This document shows, piece by piece, positions 45,338 to 58,900 of a stretch of DNA of 64,000 nucleotides. The DNA is from Lycocorax pyrrhopterus obiensis (lineage: Eukaryota; Chordata; Aves; Passeriformes; Paradisaeidae): positions 58,897,535-58,961,534 of the forward strand of contig JACSVZ010000015.1 of assembly GCA_014706295.1 (NCBI GenBank), read 5' to 3'. The first letter of the stretch is position 1; the number at the start of each line of letters is the position of its first letter. The notes beneath the pieces are model-generated. The model was not told where the DNA came from, did no database searches, and saw nothing but the letters and a program-made list of their open reading frames with translations. The position numbers were made by a program, and so were the translations under genes.

Positions 45338-48300
45338 GTAAGCTGCCAATTCAAAGCTCAGCTGCACCTGGACAGTCTGTTTCCTAGAGCTTCCCAACAT
45401 TATTGCATTGTATATATTAGAACCTTGTGGTACTGGCCAAAATAATCTCACAGCTTCAGCTGCAGTGATTCAGAAGAGAACAAAAATCATCTCAGAGAGA
45501 TATCTCCCTTTGTAAGCCAAATGCACACATCCCCCACAAAGTAAAATGACAGGCTGTTTGTGTAAAGTGCATTTTTGTGATACCGCTCCCACAGTGCTTC
45601 AGCTATTTATAGCATCTCCTAATCTTACCACTGTCCCAAGGCAATAAAGGTCAATTGAGCCAGTGGAGACAATCCAGGTCAGCCATATGCTAAATAAATC
45701 TTTTCATTGTCCTGAAAATATACAGTGCAATATATATCCACAGTAAAGGAGCTTGGAAGCCTCGCTGCTCACAGTGCATGTCTGGAAAAATCGAGTGAAC
45801 TGAACCAGAATCTCTTAAATCCCCTCTCTTGTGGGCAGCATGAACAACTCAGAACATTAACATCAGCCTCTGATCATCCAGTACCCTCTTTCTACTTAAT
45901 GTGGACAAGACTTTGACATTTAGGCGTTTTTTTTCCAAAATATTTTGCATTTGACAAAAAAAGAGAAGAAGCCCAAGGAAAATACTCTTACCATCTGGCA
46001 ATGTATCAGGAGGGAACAATTTAGCAAGAAAGATTTTATGACAAATATATGAGTACAACATAAGCTACACATCTCAATGACTGGATGAAGGCCTTAGAGA
46101 AATAAGCTACAAGAAACTACAAAAATGTTTTTTAAATATATTTTTCAAGAAAACTTCCCAATATTTGGCAGTGTCCTTCTATGCTGTTTTCAGTATTGAT
46201 GGAGTTATTTGGGCTTCCTAAATACCAGAGTACGTTCTTGTGTCTATTTGTGGCCTATAATGTGTTAGTTTATTTGGGTGGAAACAGGGCACTATCACTT
46301 TTTCCGCTCTGCATCACTGACAGGGGTAAAGCAAACCTACTTAAGCCTGTCCTCACAACAGAGGAAGGTAAATATGCGTAATGAGTGGTTGCAGACATCT
46401 CAGCATCAAGCCTCAGATACAATCTCAAGTCAGAATTAAAGACGTGCAAGCCTCCCACAGGAGAACCTGAGACTTGGCCCACATTTCTTTAAGAGCAAGG
46501 CAAGACTGATGATCCTTTTTGGGGGAGACCTGGCACAGTTTTGTGCCAACAGCCTACCCTTCCTCTGCATGCCAAGCTGGATTTATGGCTTTATCTGGAA
46601 AGTACACAAAACACAGGCATGACAATAACGCCCTTTTGTCTGGTCTGTTATAATCTAAAAGCCTTAAAATTGTCTCAGGGATTGCACATTTGCATGAGCC
46701 AGTTTGAAGTGACCCGTAGGCCCGGGAACAAGCTAAAAAAAGTACACTTTTGCACAGCTTCTTATCCGAATTTCGTGTCAGAGCAAAGAGAGACACAAAG
46801 TGTCAAAACAGACAGTATGCACTGCAGAAGCCTTTCCCATTAAAAAAGGAGGCCAAGCTAAAGAGCAAACACATGGCTTTCTAATAAATGTAAGACAGAC
46901 AAGGGAGGGGAAAATGGGGGGCGAAAGGGAAGGTAGCACAAATCTGGTAACAGAGCAGATGCTGAGTATCCAGGTGATCATATCTCATATTACTTTGACA
47001 AATTACACCACCTGGCACTTTTCCAAAAGCAAGGTAACACGATTGGCTTTTAGTTATCTTTCCCAGAAATTTCATCTCCACTGCGCTGAGGGCATGAATG
47101 AAAACACAGGCTTGACAGTCAGCCTTTCCCAGAGAAGTAATCACTGTTCCCCTGATAAGAAACAGACAGAAAAAGTGACTCTGTGGTTTCAACATATATT
47201 CCATTCTTCGGACTATGAAGAGAACAACTTTGTTAAAATGGGCACAACCAGCCCAGCTTGTTGATGTAGTAACCAACAGCTAGGAAATATTTCATCATAA
47301 ATAATAAGCTGTATTTTGATAATTACTTTTTCATATCCAGTAATCATTCGTTTGTAGTAGATGTTATTGACTTAGCTAACACATCAGCATTGTGAACAAG
47401 CATGGGTACACTTAAATGTCTGTCATTGAATATACAACTAAAAAATATCTGATACTAATTCCATAGCTGATGCCACTAAGGAAATTCTCTAACAGAGCAG
47501 TCAACTGTTTTGAAAACCAAAATCAATCAGACATTCAAGCTGTACAAGTACAATAACTGACTTTTATTTTTTTACTTTTTAGAAGCATTACATTTGCATT
47601 TTGCTGAAAAGTCAGGCGAGACTCAACCTACTTATTAGATCAAAGGATACATACTTGATCAGGGGAGATTTGAGCTTATATCCCAGCCTTTGGCTTTATT
47701 GAGCCTTTTCCTCCACTGAAGGCATATAAATATCCTCCAATGAGTTCTTTACACTGAATAGTTTTACCTGAACCCTCAAAGACCACAACAATTAGTCAAT
47801 AGTATGCAACACATTCAAGCACTAGAAAAAAATCTATTTGGAATAGAAAGAGTAAATTACTGTTGCATGTGGTTAACAGCTTTGACTGTCAATTTAGTTG
47901 TCACTGGTGTTGGAGTTGCTGACTTCATGGCTGGGTTTATTATCCTCCTTTGTATATGAGCATTACCATTGGGGTAGTCTCTCAGCTGCAAGGCTGAGAG
48001 AATGTAAAAATGCAGAGAGACTGGCTTCCACAGATCCCATGGCTAGGACATCTGCCAGGAGAGACGTTTTTGGGAGTCTTTTCTCAAAGTTAACCTAGAT
48101 ATTTACAGAGAAAGGGACAGTCATTTGTATAATGATGTTTAAGTTACAGTCACTCTGAATTTCTTTGAATGTTCAATGTGGATAAACTCTATGCGTGCCA
48201 GCCCTCAGCTTTGCCAACCAGAGGTTGAAAAGCCCTGTACAAGGCCAGACAGCACCTGCATGCTGTACTCACATATAATTTGTTCGTGAGTTTGTTTGGA

Positions 48301-48559
48301 GGTGGTTTTCACCCTTGCAGTTTGGTGCTTATGAATGTAATGAAGAAAATGTACTGGCTAATCTCTGGCATTATTTAAGTTTTCCCCATTCATCTCTGCT
48401 GACTGCATCATGACCCTGAAACCCACTGTTCCCAGCTTGCCTTCTGGGCATGTATTGTTCTCCTTTTTAGCTGACCACTGGGCAATGATTATTTCACTGC
48501 AACATCGACTCCCAGATTTTTTGCGTTTGCTATGAAAGGAGCCAACTTCAGCCAAATTA

Positions 48560-50420
48560 AATAATCTGTCTGGTGCACCAACCCATTCCTGACAGGAGCC
48601 AGTAGCAGGTGTTTAGAGAAACACTGGCACAAATTGGGTGATCCTTCCCCTGACATACTCCAGTCCCAGTTTCCAGTAATCAGGGGTTTAAGGACTTCCT
48701 GAGCTGGCGGCTGTTTCCAGACCTTTGCACTTAATAGCCTGTAATGGCTCTTTACTCTAGGAATGTGTTGGTCCTTCCCTGAACCCATTTATACTCTTGG
48801 TCTCCACAGCAGGCTATGTAATAAGCTCCACAATTTAATTATGAGCAATGTAAAGTACTTCCTTCTGTCTGTTTTTAAAATTCTGCCTGATAATTCAATT
48901 TCTGTATCATACTGTAAGTAACAGCGAGTAATCACTTGCCTCTCTACACCTTCTGTGATTTTATGAATCTATTGATATACCCCTTAAATCGCACACAATC
49001 CCAAGTGGAAGCACCCTAGACTACTTTGACTTCTGCTAATCCTGACTTGGTTCTATCCTTATCAATGTTCTCTAGCTCAATTAAGTCTTTTTTGAGGTAC
49101 AATTGCCAGAACTAGAAAAAATATTCAGCATCTGGCTGCACCAGAGGTTTATCAGTGGTGTCATCACACTTTTTGCACTGTTCTCTTTAGTTACCAAAGA
49201 TCTCTTTCCTGAGTGTTAAATGATAATATAAAGTCCAAACTTGATAGCTTTTTAGTCCTGCACGTGCATTATTTTGCCTTCACTGATCTCGCATTTCAAC
49301 TGCAATCTGCTGCAGAGTCACTCAGCATCATGAGATCCTTCTGAAAATTTTTCGCAATCAGACCATGCCCACTCTAATTGTGCAAAGCAACAGCAAGCTT
49401 TACCCCCTTTCGTTTTGCTTCCAGGGAGCAGCACCACTCCCATCACAGATCCCCAGTTTTCCTCACCAGTAAACACCTAGGTAAACTCTGAATACCAACT
49501 CCATTGCTACACTTAAACAGTTGTTTAACCATGAGGACACCATGCCTATCACCCCTAGTTTCTGTACCAGAAGCTCTTTCTCTTACCCCATCGAAGCTTT
49601 CTGGAAGCCCACATGGGCTCCCCTTGGCCAGACCACCCCAGTTCACAGGCCTCATGCCTCTGTCAGCAACCTCTGCAAGATTCACCAGTCCTGCTATTGA
49701 GAAAGCTGTGCTGGCTCTCCTCCAGCACATCACGTTCAGCCGTGCATTTACTAATCCTGCATCTTATCAGCAGCTTTACCAGTTTCTCTGATTATAATTT
49801 GCTTCTGGGTTACCCCATCAGCACCCTGTGAACTCATGTGACCAACGCACTCCTTTAGGAGTGGAGCTCACTTAATGGAGTATTTATAAAGCCCTCTCAG
49901 CAGTTTCTTATTTGAATTCCACCAGAATACTTAGCAAAATCAAATCTTAGTGATTAGTTACTGGCCCTTTTCTCAATAAAGTCTTTAGCCTCCTACATTA
50001 ACCTTCCCATTTTCCTCAGGTTCATCCGCACAAGTAGCGGCTCAGCCTAGGACACTCTCAAGCAACCTCAGCAGTGAACATTGATGCAAGAAATTCAAAC
50101 AGCACTAAAAGAAACAGACCTTTCAAAACTCCTCATGAAATGCTTTCTTAAGCATCCATCACTCCCTGCTGACCAGGAAACCAGTGTATGGAAAAGCAAA
50201 GATTTGGGTAATTTCCCAGCCAGTCAACATCCACATCACCAATACCTCAAACAAACCTTTCCTGCCTCTCTCTCCACCGCTCACCACATAGAGCTGTTTG
50301 ATATAAAGGTGCACAGAGACTGGTACACCTCCATGAAACACTGCAGCTCCGTGCAGCTCTGGGCAGCTTTACCTTCGGCCTCAAGCCCAGCCCTCCTGTA
50401 CCTGGAGCAGTTGATGTCTG
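48560..50420 (-). repeat. Old, long CR1-type LINE fragment
   Basis: Antisense CR1 landmarks occur in order: AAGTACTTCCTTCTGTCTGT and TTTTAAAATTCTGCCTGATA (about 48855), GATTTTATGAATCTATTGAT (48957), CACGTGCATTATTTTGCCTT (49261), GAGTCACTCAGCATCATGAG and ATCCTTCTG (49314), then GATCCCCAGTTTTCCTCACC (49448). The sequence beyond 49.8 kb is only loosely similar, so the right end is uncertain. Confidence 0.7.
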
Positions 50421-52024
50421 CTAGAGACTGACCTGAAGGGAGTGAAACAAATTTCCACTATGACAATCTTCCCAAGTGCCTCAAACAGCAGCCGCAGCGC
50501 TGTAACATAGCCCATCGACTCCCTAGTAAGTCCTGGTAGCAATATTTGGATCTAACACATCAAACACTTTATTCAGCTTGTAATGAGCAGGTGCAAGACC
50601 AAACAGAGGCAACAAGCCTTCCTGCAAAAGGAATTACAAGGCAAAGCAAAAGGAGCAGAAAAGAACTGTTAACCTGTATCAAGTTAACAGAGGAAGTACC
50701 TCTACCACATGATGTTGTCTTTTCTGTGTCAATGCTGCAGTTCACAGACATTTCTGTGTTATGCACATGGAGGGATATTCTTTAAAAGGAAGCCTTTTGG
50801 TATTCTTGCCCTTCAAATTCTGGGTACAAGAATGGCAGGTTACTTCTATCTCAAAAGAATAAAATAGATTCATGAAACAGGTTGTGTGTTACAAGAGACA
50901 TTCACAAGTTGTGGCATGAATATGTTTGCAGGTTCTTTAATGTAGACATGCAAATCCTCACTGCCCTGTGGTTATACTTGGAGCTTGATTTAGTGTCAAA
51001 ACAGTGGAAGTCCAAAAGCCAAAGATCTCTACTATATATTTTTTTCTCTTCTCTGCTTCACTTGACCAGTAGGCATACATTAAGCACCAAATTTTACCTT
51101 TTGGAAAGTAATTTATGGTTTCAGTTTGATCCTGAACTGTGCTAAATTATTCAATCCCTTAATTCTTATCTTCCATCAGGAGTTCATCTTCTCAGAAGCC
51201 AGGGAAAGTACACAGTTTTGTGTCAGCTCCTATCAAGGTGACCAATATATCTTGTCCCAGATCTATAAGTCACTTCAGAGTCTCTATTGCATTAAACTCA
51301 GGGTGACTTTGTTCCTGCATGCCTTCATTGGCCAGGCCCTGGATCCAGCTTATTCCCCTGGAAACTCTGTAACAATCTTCATCTGCAATGTGGAAACTGA
51401 ACATGGCTTAGATCCAAGACTTGGATAATTAATCAGATAATTATAAGAAGAAGTCAAAGGCTTGTGGAATTCTCTCTGAGCTCCTATCAGAGCTCGGATT
51501 TCCATATATCAATGGGTGGCACCCATTTCTTCCTTCTGCTCATTACAGGGTTTTTTTGCCTTTATTCTTAATTTATCGTCTAGGTATCTTAGCAAATAGG
51601 ATAAAACATGAAGGGGACTTACGGTACAAGGCAGCTAAATTTTAGTACCAATGGGATTCCTCCCAATATTTTGTTTAGAAATTCTGAAAAGATATGTACA
51701 AATGTGGTGATTACTCTTGCCACAAAAAGTGACAGACCTTGCAGGACTCCTTGCAGTAACAGAAATGTCAGTGTCCATTTTCACGAGGAGGAAAGAAAAA
51801 AAGTGACAGAGCTGGTGATGCAATAAAGATGAAGAGTATTCTCTATCCCTGTAATTTACTAAGAAAGGGACTAACAAAGGAGCCTAGGAAAGCTGGGGAC
51901 AAAAAAGATACAAAAGCTTTCTCAAACTGATTTATTTTGCTTTATTTTTGCTGCAGTCAAAACCAATTTGTTTCAGAAAAAGGTTTTAATTTTTTTTTTT
52001 TTTTAGCCTTTAGCTTTTAAAGCC

Positions 52025-52235
52025 ATGAATATCAGATCTGGGAAAGACCTTTTAGGTCATGAAATCCAGTCAACTCTGTTTCAGGGAAACCTATCACATG
52101 TTTGAATTCACAAAGTTAAAGACCCATTTAAATCTAGTCCAGTTGTTCCTTCTCTCTTCGTCCTACTGAGAAGCTATGCTAGATCTCCACTCTTTTAGTC
52201 ATTAAAACTCTTTTTATTTTTTCTGTAATTTACAT
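52025..52235 (-). repeat. Old CR1-type LINE 3' fragment
   Basis: AAGACCTTTTAGGTCATGAA and ATCCAGTCAACTCTGTTTCA, then ATCTAGTCCAGTTGTTCCTT resemble antisense ancient CR1 3' sequence (gaccattaggtcatctagtctgacc). Heavily diverged. Confidence 0.5.
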
Positions 52236-54885
52236 GCAATATGCATGCCCCTGCACAATCTTCTTTAAATTCCTATTATTAGGAATTCAAAGAATTTTCA
52301 CATTTCATCCAAAGAGTTAAAGTTGAACTGACAACCAATGATTTTATATGATCCTTCTACAGAATAAAAGACACCTGAAAGTTTTGATCCAGAAATCTTT
52401 AAATCTTTGGATCAAAATCCTTTGAGTGAGTTTATGTAGGGCAGAGATGTGCATAGGGAGTTAGAAGCTCACATTTCAAAGATTCTGGAATCAATGGAGT
52501 AACCAAGACGATAAAATTTAATCACTGTCTTTCCAAGCAAACAACAAGAAACGCTCTAGGGAACTCTGAGCATAAATGATTTCCAGCTGCATCACAGACT
52601 GGACATCAGCATTAGAGAAGATTGATATGTTCTTACTATTTCAGAAAGCAAAGGAAGTCTGAATGGGAATCATTTTCATAACACATTTTCATACATTTCA
52701 TCCAGACAAAAATCATGGGATATTGCAGGACCTGCGTTCTGTTGCTCAAGCACAGACAAACAGTGGTGACAGCAAATTGGGTGGACATGACTATGGTATG
52801 ATTGTGACTTTTTGGTTTTTAATAATATTCCAAAATAAAAAAAGAGTGCAGATATTCTATGTTATCACTCTGCTGACCAGATAAAAAAAAAGGTTAAGCT
52901 TTTTTTTCAGGGTACTTCTTGGTGGCATCAATTAATCTTCATTTGATCCGGAAGATAAAGAGAAGGAAAACAAAACAAGACAGGGAGGAAAGGAGGAATT
53001 TAGAGCAGCATTTTAATATTAGCCTTGGAAATGTTTTCTTGCCACTCAGATGCTAGCACATGCTTTCTAAAATAACTTAATTTAAGGTAATTTCTATATC
53101 AGACCAGGATCTTTTGTTGGCATAAGCTATTTACACATGCTGAAATGTCATTATGACTCAAGAACTATATAACACAATATAGTGTTACAGCCTCACACAA
53201 ACTATATAATAAACTATGTTTTTCTTCTTTTCTACGAATCCAATGTGTGCCTTGCAGTTTTGCAATGTAAGCTTCAGACAGTTGTTTCAAATCTGGAATT
53301 TTTGCAACCTTTCCATGCCCCTGAATTATTAAGTGTCCTTTACTTTCTTTGTTTAATAGCTTCCCCTCGACAATGGAAAACATCAAAAATTGTGATTGTC
53401 CATTTCCCCATTTTTTCCCCATTATAAGCTTACATTTAGCATGCAAGGGTCTCAGAGGGGTTAAAAATAAAATCTTCCATTTCTGAGTATGCAAACAAAA
53501 ATTGAAAAGGTAATGGAGATTCATAGTTACCAGACAAAAGAAAAATAATTCCACAGTTTTTAGACTGTGGATTAAAGAAAAAAATGGAATATTATAGGGG
53601 ATGCCAGAACAAGTTTATTACCAAGTATTGATATAAGAGTCAAATTTTCTTCCTTCCAGATATATAAATACCTAGGACTCAAGGAAGACCCAGAACAAAA
53701 GCAAGCTTTAAAACAATCCAAAACAACCTTTTTTTTTCTAATAAAAGATTTTGAAAGTACACAGGACAGAAAAATACCCTCTCTTCTGAAAAACAAGTTA
53801 GACTTTCAAATTCCAAACACAGTCTAGAGAGCAGAGCAGGGAAGGGAGTTCAGGCTTTGCCTACATAGGTCATGGGGAAGGAAAAAAAAAACAGAGGAGA
53901 GACAAGAAAAAAGCCTACATTTGCTTTTCATTAGAGTGACACTTGAGAAAGACAGATAAAAATATAAAACTACCATTCACTAACCAAATAAATTCTATTT
54001 TCTCTCTGAGGAAGAAAGTCCACTGACCGAGATAAAACAAAGGTTTTGTCTCTCACCTTCCCTCCCAGGATCCTATGAGATAGAAACACTGATGCAAAAA
54101 AAATTCAACAAGTGTCTTTTTCTTTTCGTTCCTCACCACACAGACTACACAGTTTGATGGCATCTACTACTGTGCTTAAAAATCTTGCTTTGAGCACCTG
54201 GGACAAGAGGCCCCTAATGCCTCAGAGGGCTGGTAGCTGCCAGGCAAGACAAGCAGCACCATGCCCCAAGCACCTGCACCTTCATCCTCTCCATACCATT
54301 CCCAAACTTCTTCCTTTCCCTCTGGCATGGTTTGTATGCACCCATCCCAAGGGAGCAGATGCGTGTCCACCACTTTCAATTCCCTCTGAGACAAACTAAA
54401 AGAGCTCAGCAGAGGGTGGAGAAAGAGGATTTACTGCAGTAAGTGAATGGCAGATGAAAACAGAGAGCAAGTGTCAGTTTCCCAGCAAGTCTGTGTAGCA
54501 ACCTATTCCTGCAGGACCCCATCCAAAGCTCAGATTCTAATCAATAGGTTTTGATTACTTTTAACAAGATTTAGGATAAAGAACAGAGGCTTAGGGATAA
54601 AATTTCATCCAGAAAAACTAAACCAGGAATGAAGGATGTGCATATAAAATATAATAAATCACCACCTTCCCCTCTCCTTTTCAGCAACAACTGTATGGCA
54701 ATACAGAAATGAGGAAAAAGTGCACCTCGTGACAAGATTTCCCCTCCCTTCAATCCAAAGAAAGCAGAAAACTTAAGAAACAGCTTAAAACTGACTTCCA
54801 AAATAGAAGAGAATCTGACTCAAGCCCTGCTCTGAGGTGTTAACCTCAGAATACCCAGCTTGTATATAAAAAATGAATTCCCACT

Positions 54886-55966
54886 CACAGAATCACAGAA
54901 TACACTGAGTTGGAAGGGATCCATCAGGATCAAGTCCAGCTCCTGGCCCTGCACAGGACACCCTGAGAATCACCCCATGTGCCTGAGAGCATTGTCCAAA
55001 TGCTTCTTGAAGTCTGTCTCATGCTGTGACCACTGCCCTGGGGAGCCTGTTCCAGGGCCCAATCACACTCTGGGTGAAGAACTTTTTCCTGATATCCAAC
55101 CTACACGTCCCCTGATGCAACTTTAGGCCATTCCCTTGGGTCCTGTCATTGATCACCACAGAAAAGGGATCAGAGTCTGCCCCTTCTCTTCCCCTCATGA
55201 GGAAGGTGTAACTGCAATGAGGTTTCCCCTCAGTCTCATCTTCTCCAGGCTGAACAGACCAAGTGCCCTCAAGCCAATCCTCGTACGGCTTCCCCTTGAG
55301 GCCCTTTCACCATCTTCATTGCCTTCCTTTGGACACTCTCTCACAGCTTAGTGTCTTTTTCATACTGTGGCACCCAGAACTGCCCCAGCACTCGAGGTGA
55401 GGCCGCCCCAGTGCAGAGCGGAGTGGGACAATCCCCTCCCTTGCCCAGCTGGCGATGCTGTGCCTGATGCCCCCCAGGACAGGGTTGGCCCTCCTGGCTG
55501 CCAGGGCACTGCTGACTCATACCCAACTTGCCACTTACCAGGACCCCCAGGTCCCTTTGTGTGGCCCTGCTTTCCAGAACCTCCTTCCTCAGGCTGTCCG
55601 TACATCCAGGGTTGCCCTGTCCCAGGTGCAGAATCCAGCACTTGCCCTTGTTGAACTTCATCTGATTGGTGATTGCCCAGTCCCCAAATTTGTCAACATC
55701 TCTCTGCAGGGCCTTCCTGTCTTTAAGGGAGTCAACAGCTCCTCCCAGTTTTGTATTGTCTACAAACTTGCTCAGTATCCCTTCCAGCCCTGCATCCAAG
55801 TCATTAATGATGATGTTGAAGAGCACAGGGCTGAGGATGGAGCCTTGTGGAACCCCACTGGTGACAGGTCCCCACCTGATGTCACCCCATTCACAGCAGC
55901 CCTTTGTGCCCAACCCGTGAGCCAGTTGTCACCATTGCATGATGTATTTATCCAGCTGTTTAGCTC
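54886..55966 (-). mobile_element. CR1 LINE, 5'-truncated, with reverse transcriptase remnant
   Basis: The least decayed CR1 in the window. Its 3' end (CACAGAATCACAGAATACAC on the plus strand) shows the CR1 octamer-like tail, and the body continues through the 3' part of ORF2. The minus strand is open for 190 codons (55341-55913) with RT blocks GVPQGSILSPVLFNI, DLDAGL and FVDNTKLGG. The catalytic FADD box reads FVDN, so the polymerase is dead. The frame then shifts relative to the family after about KLGMSQQ. Sequence resembles CR1 families of neoavian genomes. It lies in intron 1 of DGKI, co-oriented with the gene. Confidence 0.93.
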
Positions 55967-58900
55967 TGAATAAAACATGAATTACCTACCAAAAATACTT
56001 ATGATTGAAGCTTATTCTTGGTAATCAATTTTGGAGTTACACATAACTATTTAAAAAAAAAAAAATCAGACTTTCTGTAGCAAACCTTAACATTTCTGCC
56101 TGGAGGAGAAATCACACCAGGTTTCACATCAGATTAAGATGACAACATCACCTATGTCACACAACATTACAAATCTCACCGGAATCACAATGAGGGCCTG
56201 CTGCCTTCACCGTGCAGCAGACTGAATTGTGCTGCAGGGAGAGGCCAAGACACTCCCAGACAAGAGAGATTATTGCATTCTCTCCTGACCCCAAGGGACA
56301 GCTGTCACTGCGTTGAGCTTAGGTCTCAGTCTTGAAATAGGGAAACTTTCAGGGAGATATTGAGGCAGAAAAGTGCAGGCAGTACAACAATTAGAGCAGT
56401 GATCTTCATGGCTGAGATTAAAGTGGGGATCTTTCACTTTCATTAGCAGCTCTGTTGATCCAGGTAAACAAATGGTATAACTGGAGTTTGGGTTATGTTT
56501 TTTTCTTTTGGAACCAATTTAAGAAATGTTCATTTTTGTCATAATCTGCCCTTTTCTTTTTTTCATCTAAATTCTGTTAAATTATACATATGTGGTTTTG
56601 CTTCCTCCCTGTTGACTCACCAGTTGTGTACAAGTAGGCTAAAATAACCTCCACAATACAAAGCACAGTCAAATGCATATAACAAGCAAACAGCAGGGAG
56701 GAAGGAGACTTATTTTTCTTCTAAATTGTTTTTGGCTACAGTAATACTGAGTGCTGCTTCTCTTCTGCCTATACAGCTTCAGAAAAGCAGAGTAAATTGC
56801 TGGTGCTCCTTCAGGGTTGCATAAATGCTCAGACAGAATGACCTGAAAGCCCACCTTGAACTGGAAGAGATCTGGATATTAACCTTATGACAGGACATGC
56901 CCCATTACTTGGACATTATTTTAATTTGAAAGAGATTTTGAGTGTAAAACAGAGATTTGTAATGCCACACTTTTAACTCTTGTGCTGGTGTATTATTTAG
57001 TCACTGGGGTCGAAATACTGATTTGAAATTAAGTCACTGATAAGATCACAATAGGAAGAAAATATTACCTGTTTAGGCACTGGTTTTATCATTAAAGAAA
57101 AAGACCAGTATCTGAGGCTTTTTTCCATCATTGAGCATTAACACGTGAAGATAACTGACAGCATGGGAGATTAAAATCCTTTATCACAAAATTACCAGAG
57201 CAAAAGGTATCAAGTGTACATCCATCCCACCCACTTTTACCCTGGAATAACACTTGTAGCACTGAGAAGGCAGGTCAATCACCAGATTCAATCCAACTTT
57301 TACATCATATTTTCTTGCGGTTTTTCAAGAAGGGAGCAATGGACCCAAGTGTCTTATTCCTCTTGCACAGGATAAAACTACATGTCTCCTAAGATTTGAC
57401 CTGTGTGGGAATGCTGAGTCATTTTACATTGGCACGTGACTAAATAGTCATTAAATCATGCTGGTTTCAGGTAGAATTAAATCTGAATTAAAAATCAGCT
57501 AAAGCGAACTGTTCATCATGCCTTGAACTGGCACTGTCTCCAGATACAGCATTATTAAAAGAAAGAAAATCCAACTCCTGTGAATTAAAATTAAGTAGAA
57601 CTTTCCTTGTTTCATTACATCAGCCCCACCAAGCACAGTAAGGTACAGATATGCAGTAATTTATTTTTCTCCCCACATATTTTACTGCTGCATCGCCTAT
57701 TCAAAAAGACACACACAGAGAAACCATTTCTTTAGATAGCAACCATCTGTTGGATGAAATCACACCTTGACCACAAAATGACCATTGTCCTATCAAACAG
57801 GAGCAAAAATATCCCAGCTGCCTCTTGCTCCTGGCAAATACAGAAGCAGCCAGGCCAGGATACCCTTTGGAAGCTCATTGCACACATATGAGATGAAACC
57901 TGATCTTTTCTTAGCATGGAAATCCAAACTACCTTAGATCATCTGATCTGATGGGATCACAATACAGATGTAAAAAACACCCAAGCTCAGGACTAGGTTT
58001 CTAGTGTCACTATGTCACTTTCCCAGCACTCAAAAAAGGACTGAATCACTGGGTGCTATGCCAATTTTGGTACTACATCCACTTTAGAGGGAGGAATAAA
58101 TTCTCCCCTGAAACTCCATCCTGTGTATCCCTTCAACAAAGGCTTCAACAAAATACTAATGGGCAGTGAAGTAGGAGAAGAAATATTTTGCATAGGGTGC
58201 TGCTGAAATAGTATCATTGCCCTCTTTCTGTGGGATTCCTTAGCAGGAGTGACAGCACAGCTTGACCAAACCCACCAGCTTGCTTGGGGACCTGGCCCAC
58301 AGCATATCTGTCACTGAGGAGAAGGACATGAAGGAAGCTACACACTCCCACCACCCCTGTGTGCTACTGCATCATTCCAACTTCATTCTTCCAGCTGCCT
58401 TTACCAGGGCAGAAGGACAGAACACAGTTAAGAAAAACATAGTTAAGAAGGAGAGAGAACAAGAATAAAAGGCACATAGCAGAAGACAGAGAAATCCTGA
58501 AATTTTGAAGGGAGCATGACCAATTTCTGCTCAACCTAGGATTAAAATGTACTTTTTAGCACTGATTTTTGCTGCTCTAAAAGCAAACATAATCAGCCCG
58601 TGCTGGTGGTAGGACAGAGTTCACATCCTGACACATCTACATGAGCAACAGGGAAGAGAAGGGTAATGCACTGCTTCCAAATCTTGCAAAAAGTACCTAA
58701 CTGGTGAAGTTAATACGACCACAAAACCCATCCTTGCTGGCTGCCCTTGCAGCAGATTATCTTGACAACTCCACAGGTGATGCTTCTTCCCCACAGCCAC
58801 ATTCAGGCTTTCAAGGCATGAAGTGATACTGAAAGGTTATGAAAAGTTCCTGCTGAGAAAAATACACCAGGGAGGCAATTGCAACTACCCAGTAAGATCC

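Noticed and set aside
45127..45354. Minus-strand 75-codon frame as DGKI exon 1
   Set aside because: It ends in a stop codon rather than a donor in the right phase for exon 2, so it cannot be the upstream coding exon as read.
46800..47264. 154-codon plus-strand open frame in intron 1
   Set aside because: No recognised domain, no supporting splice sites or promoter, ordinary intron composition; a long frame by chance in 64 kb.
55455..55973. 172-codon plus-strand open frame
   Set aside because: It is the antisense shadow of the CR1 reverse transcriptase remnant on the minus strand.
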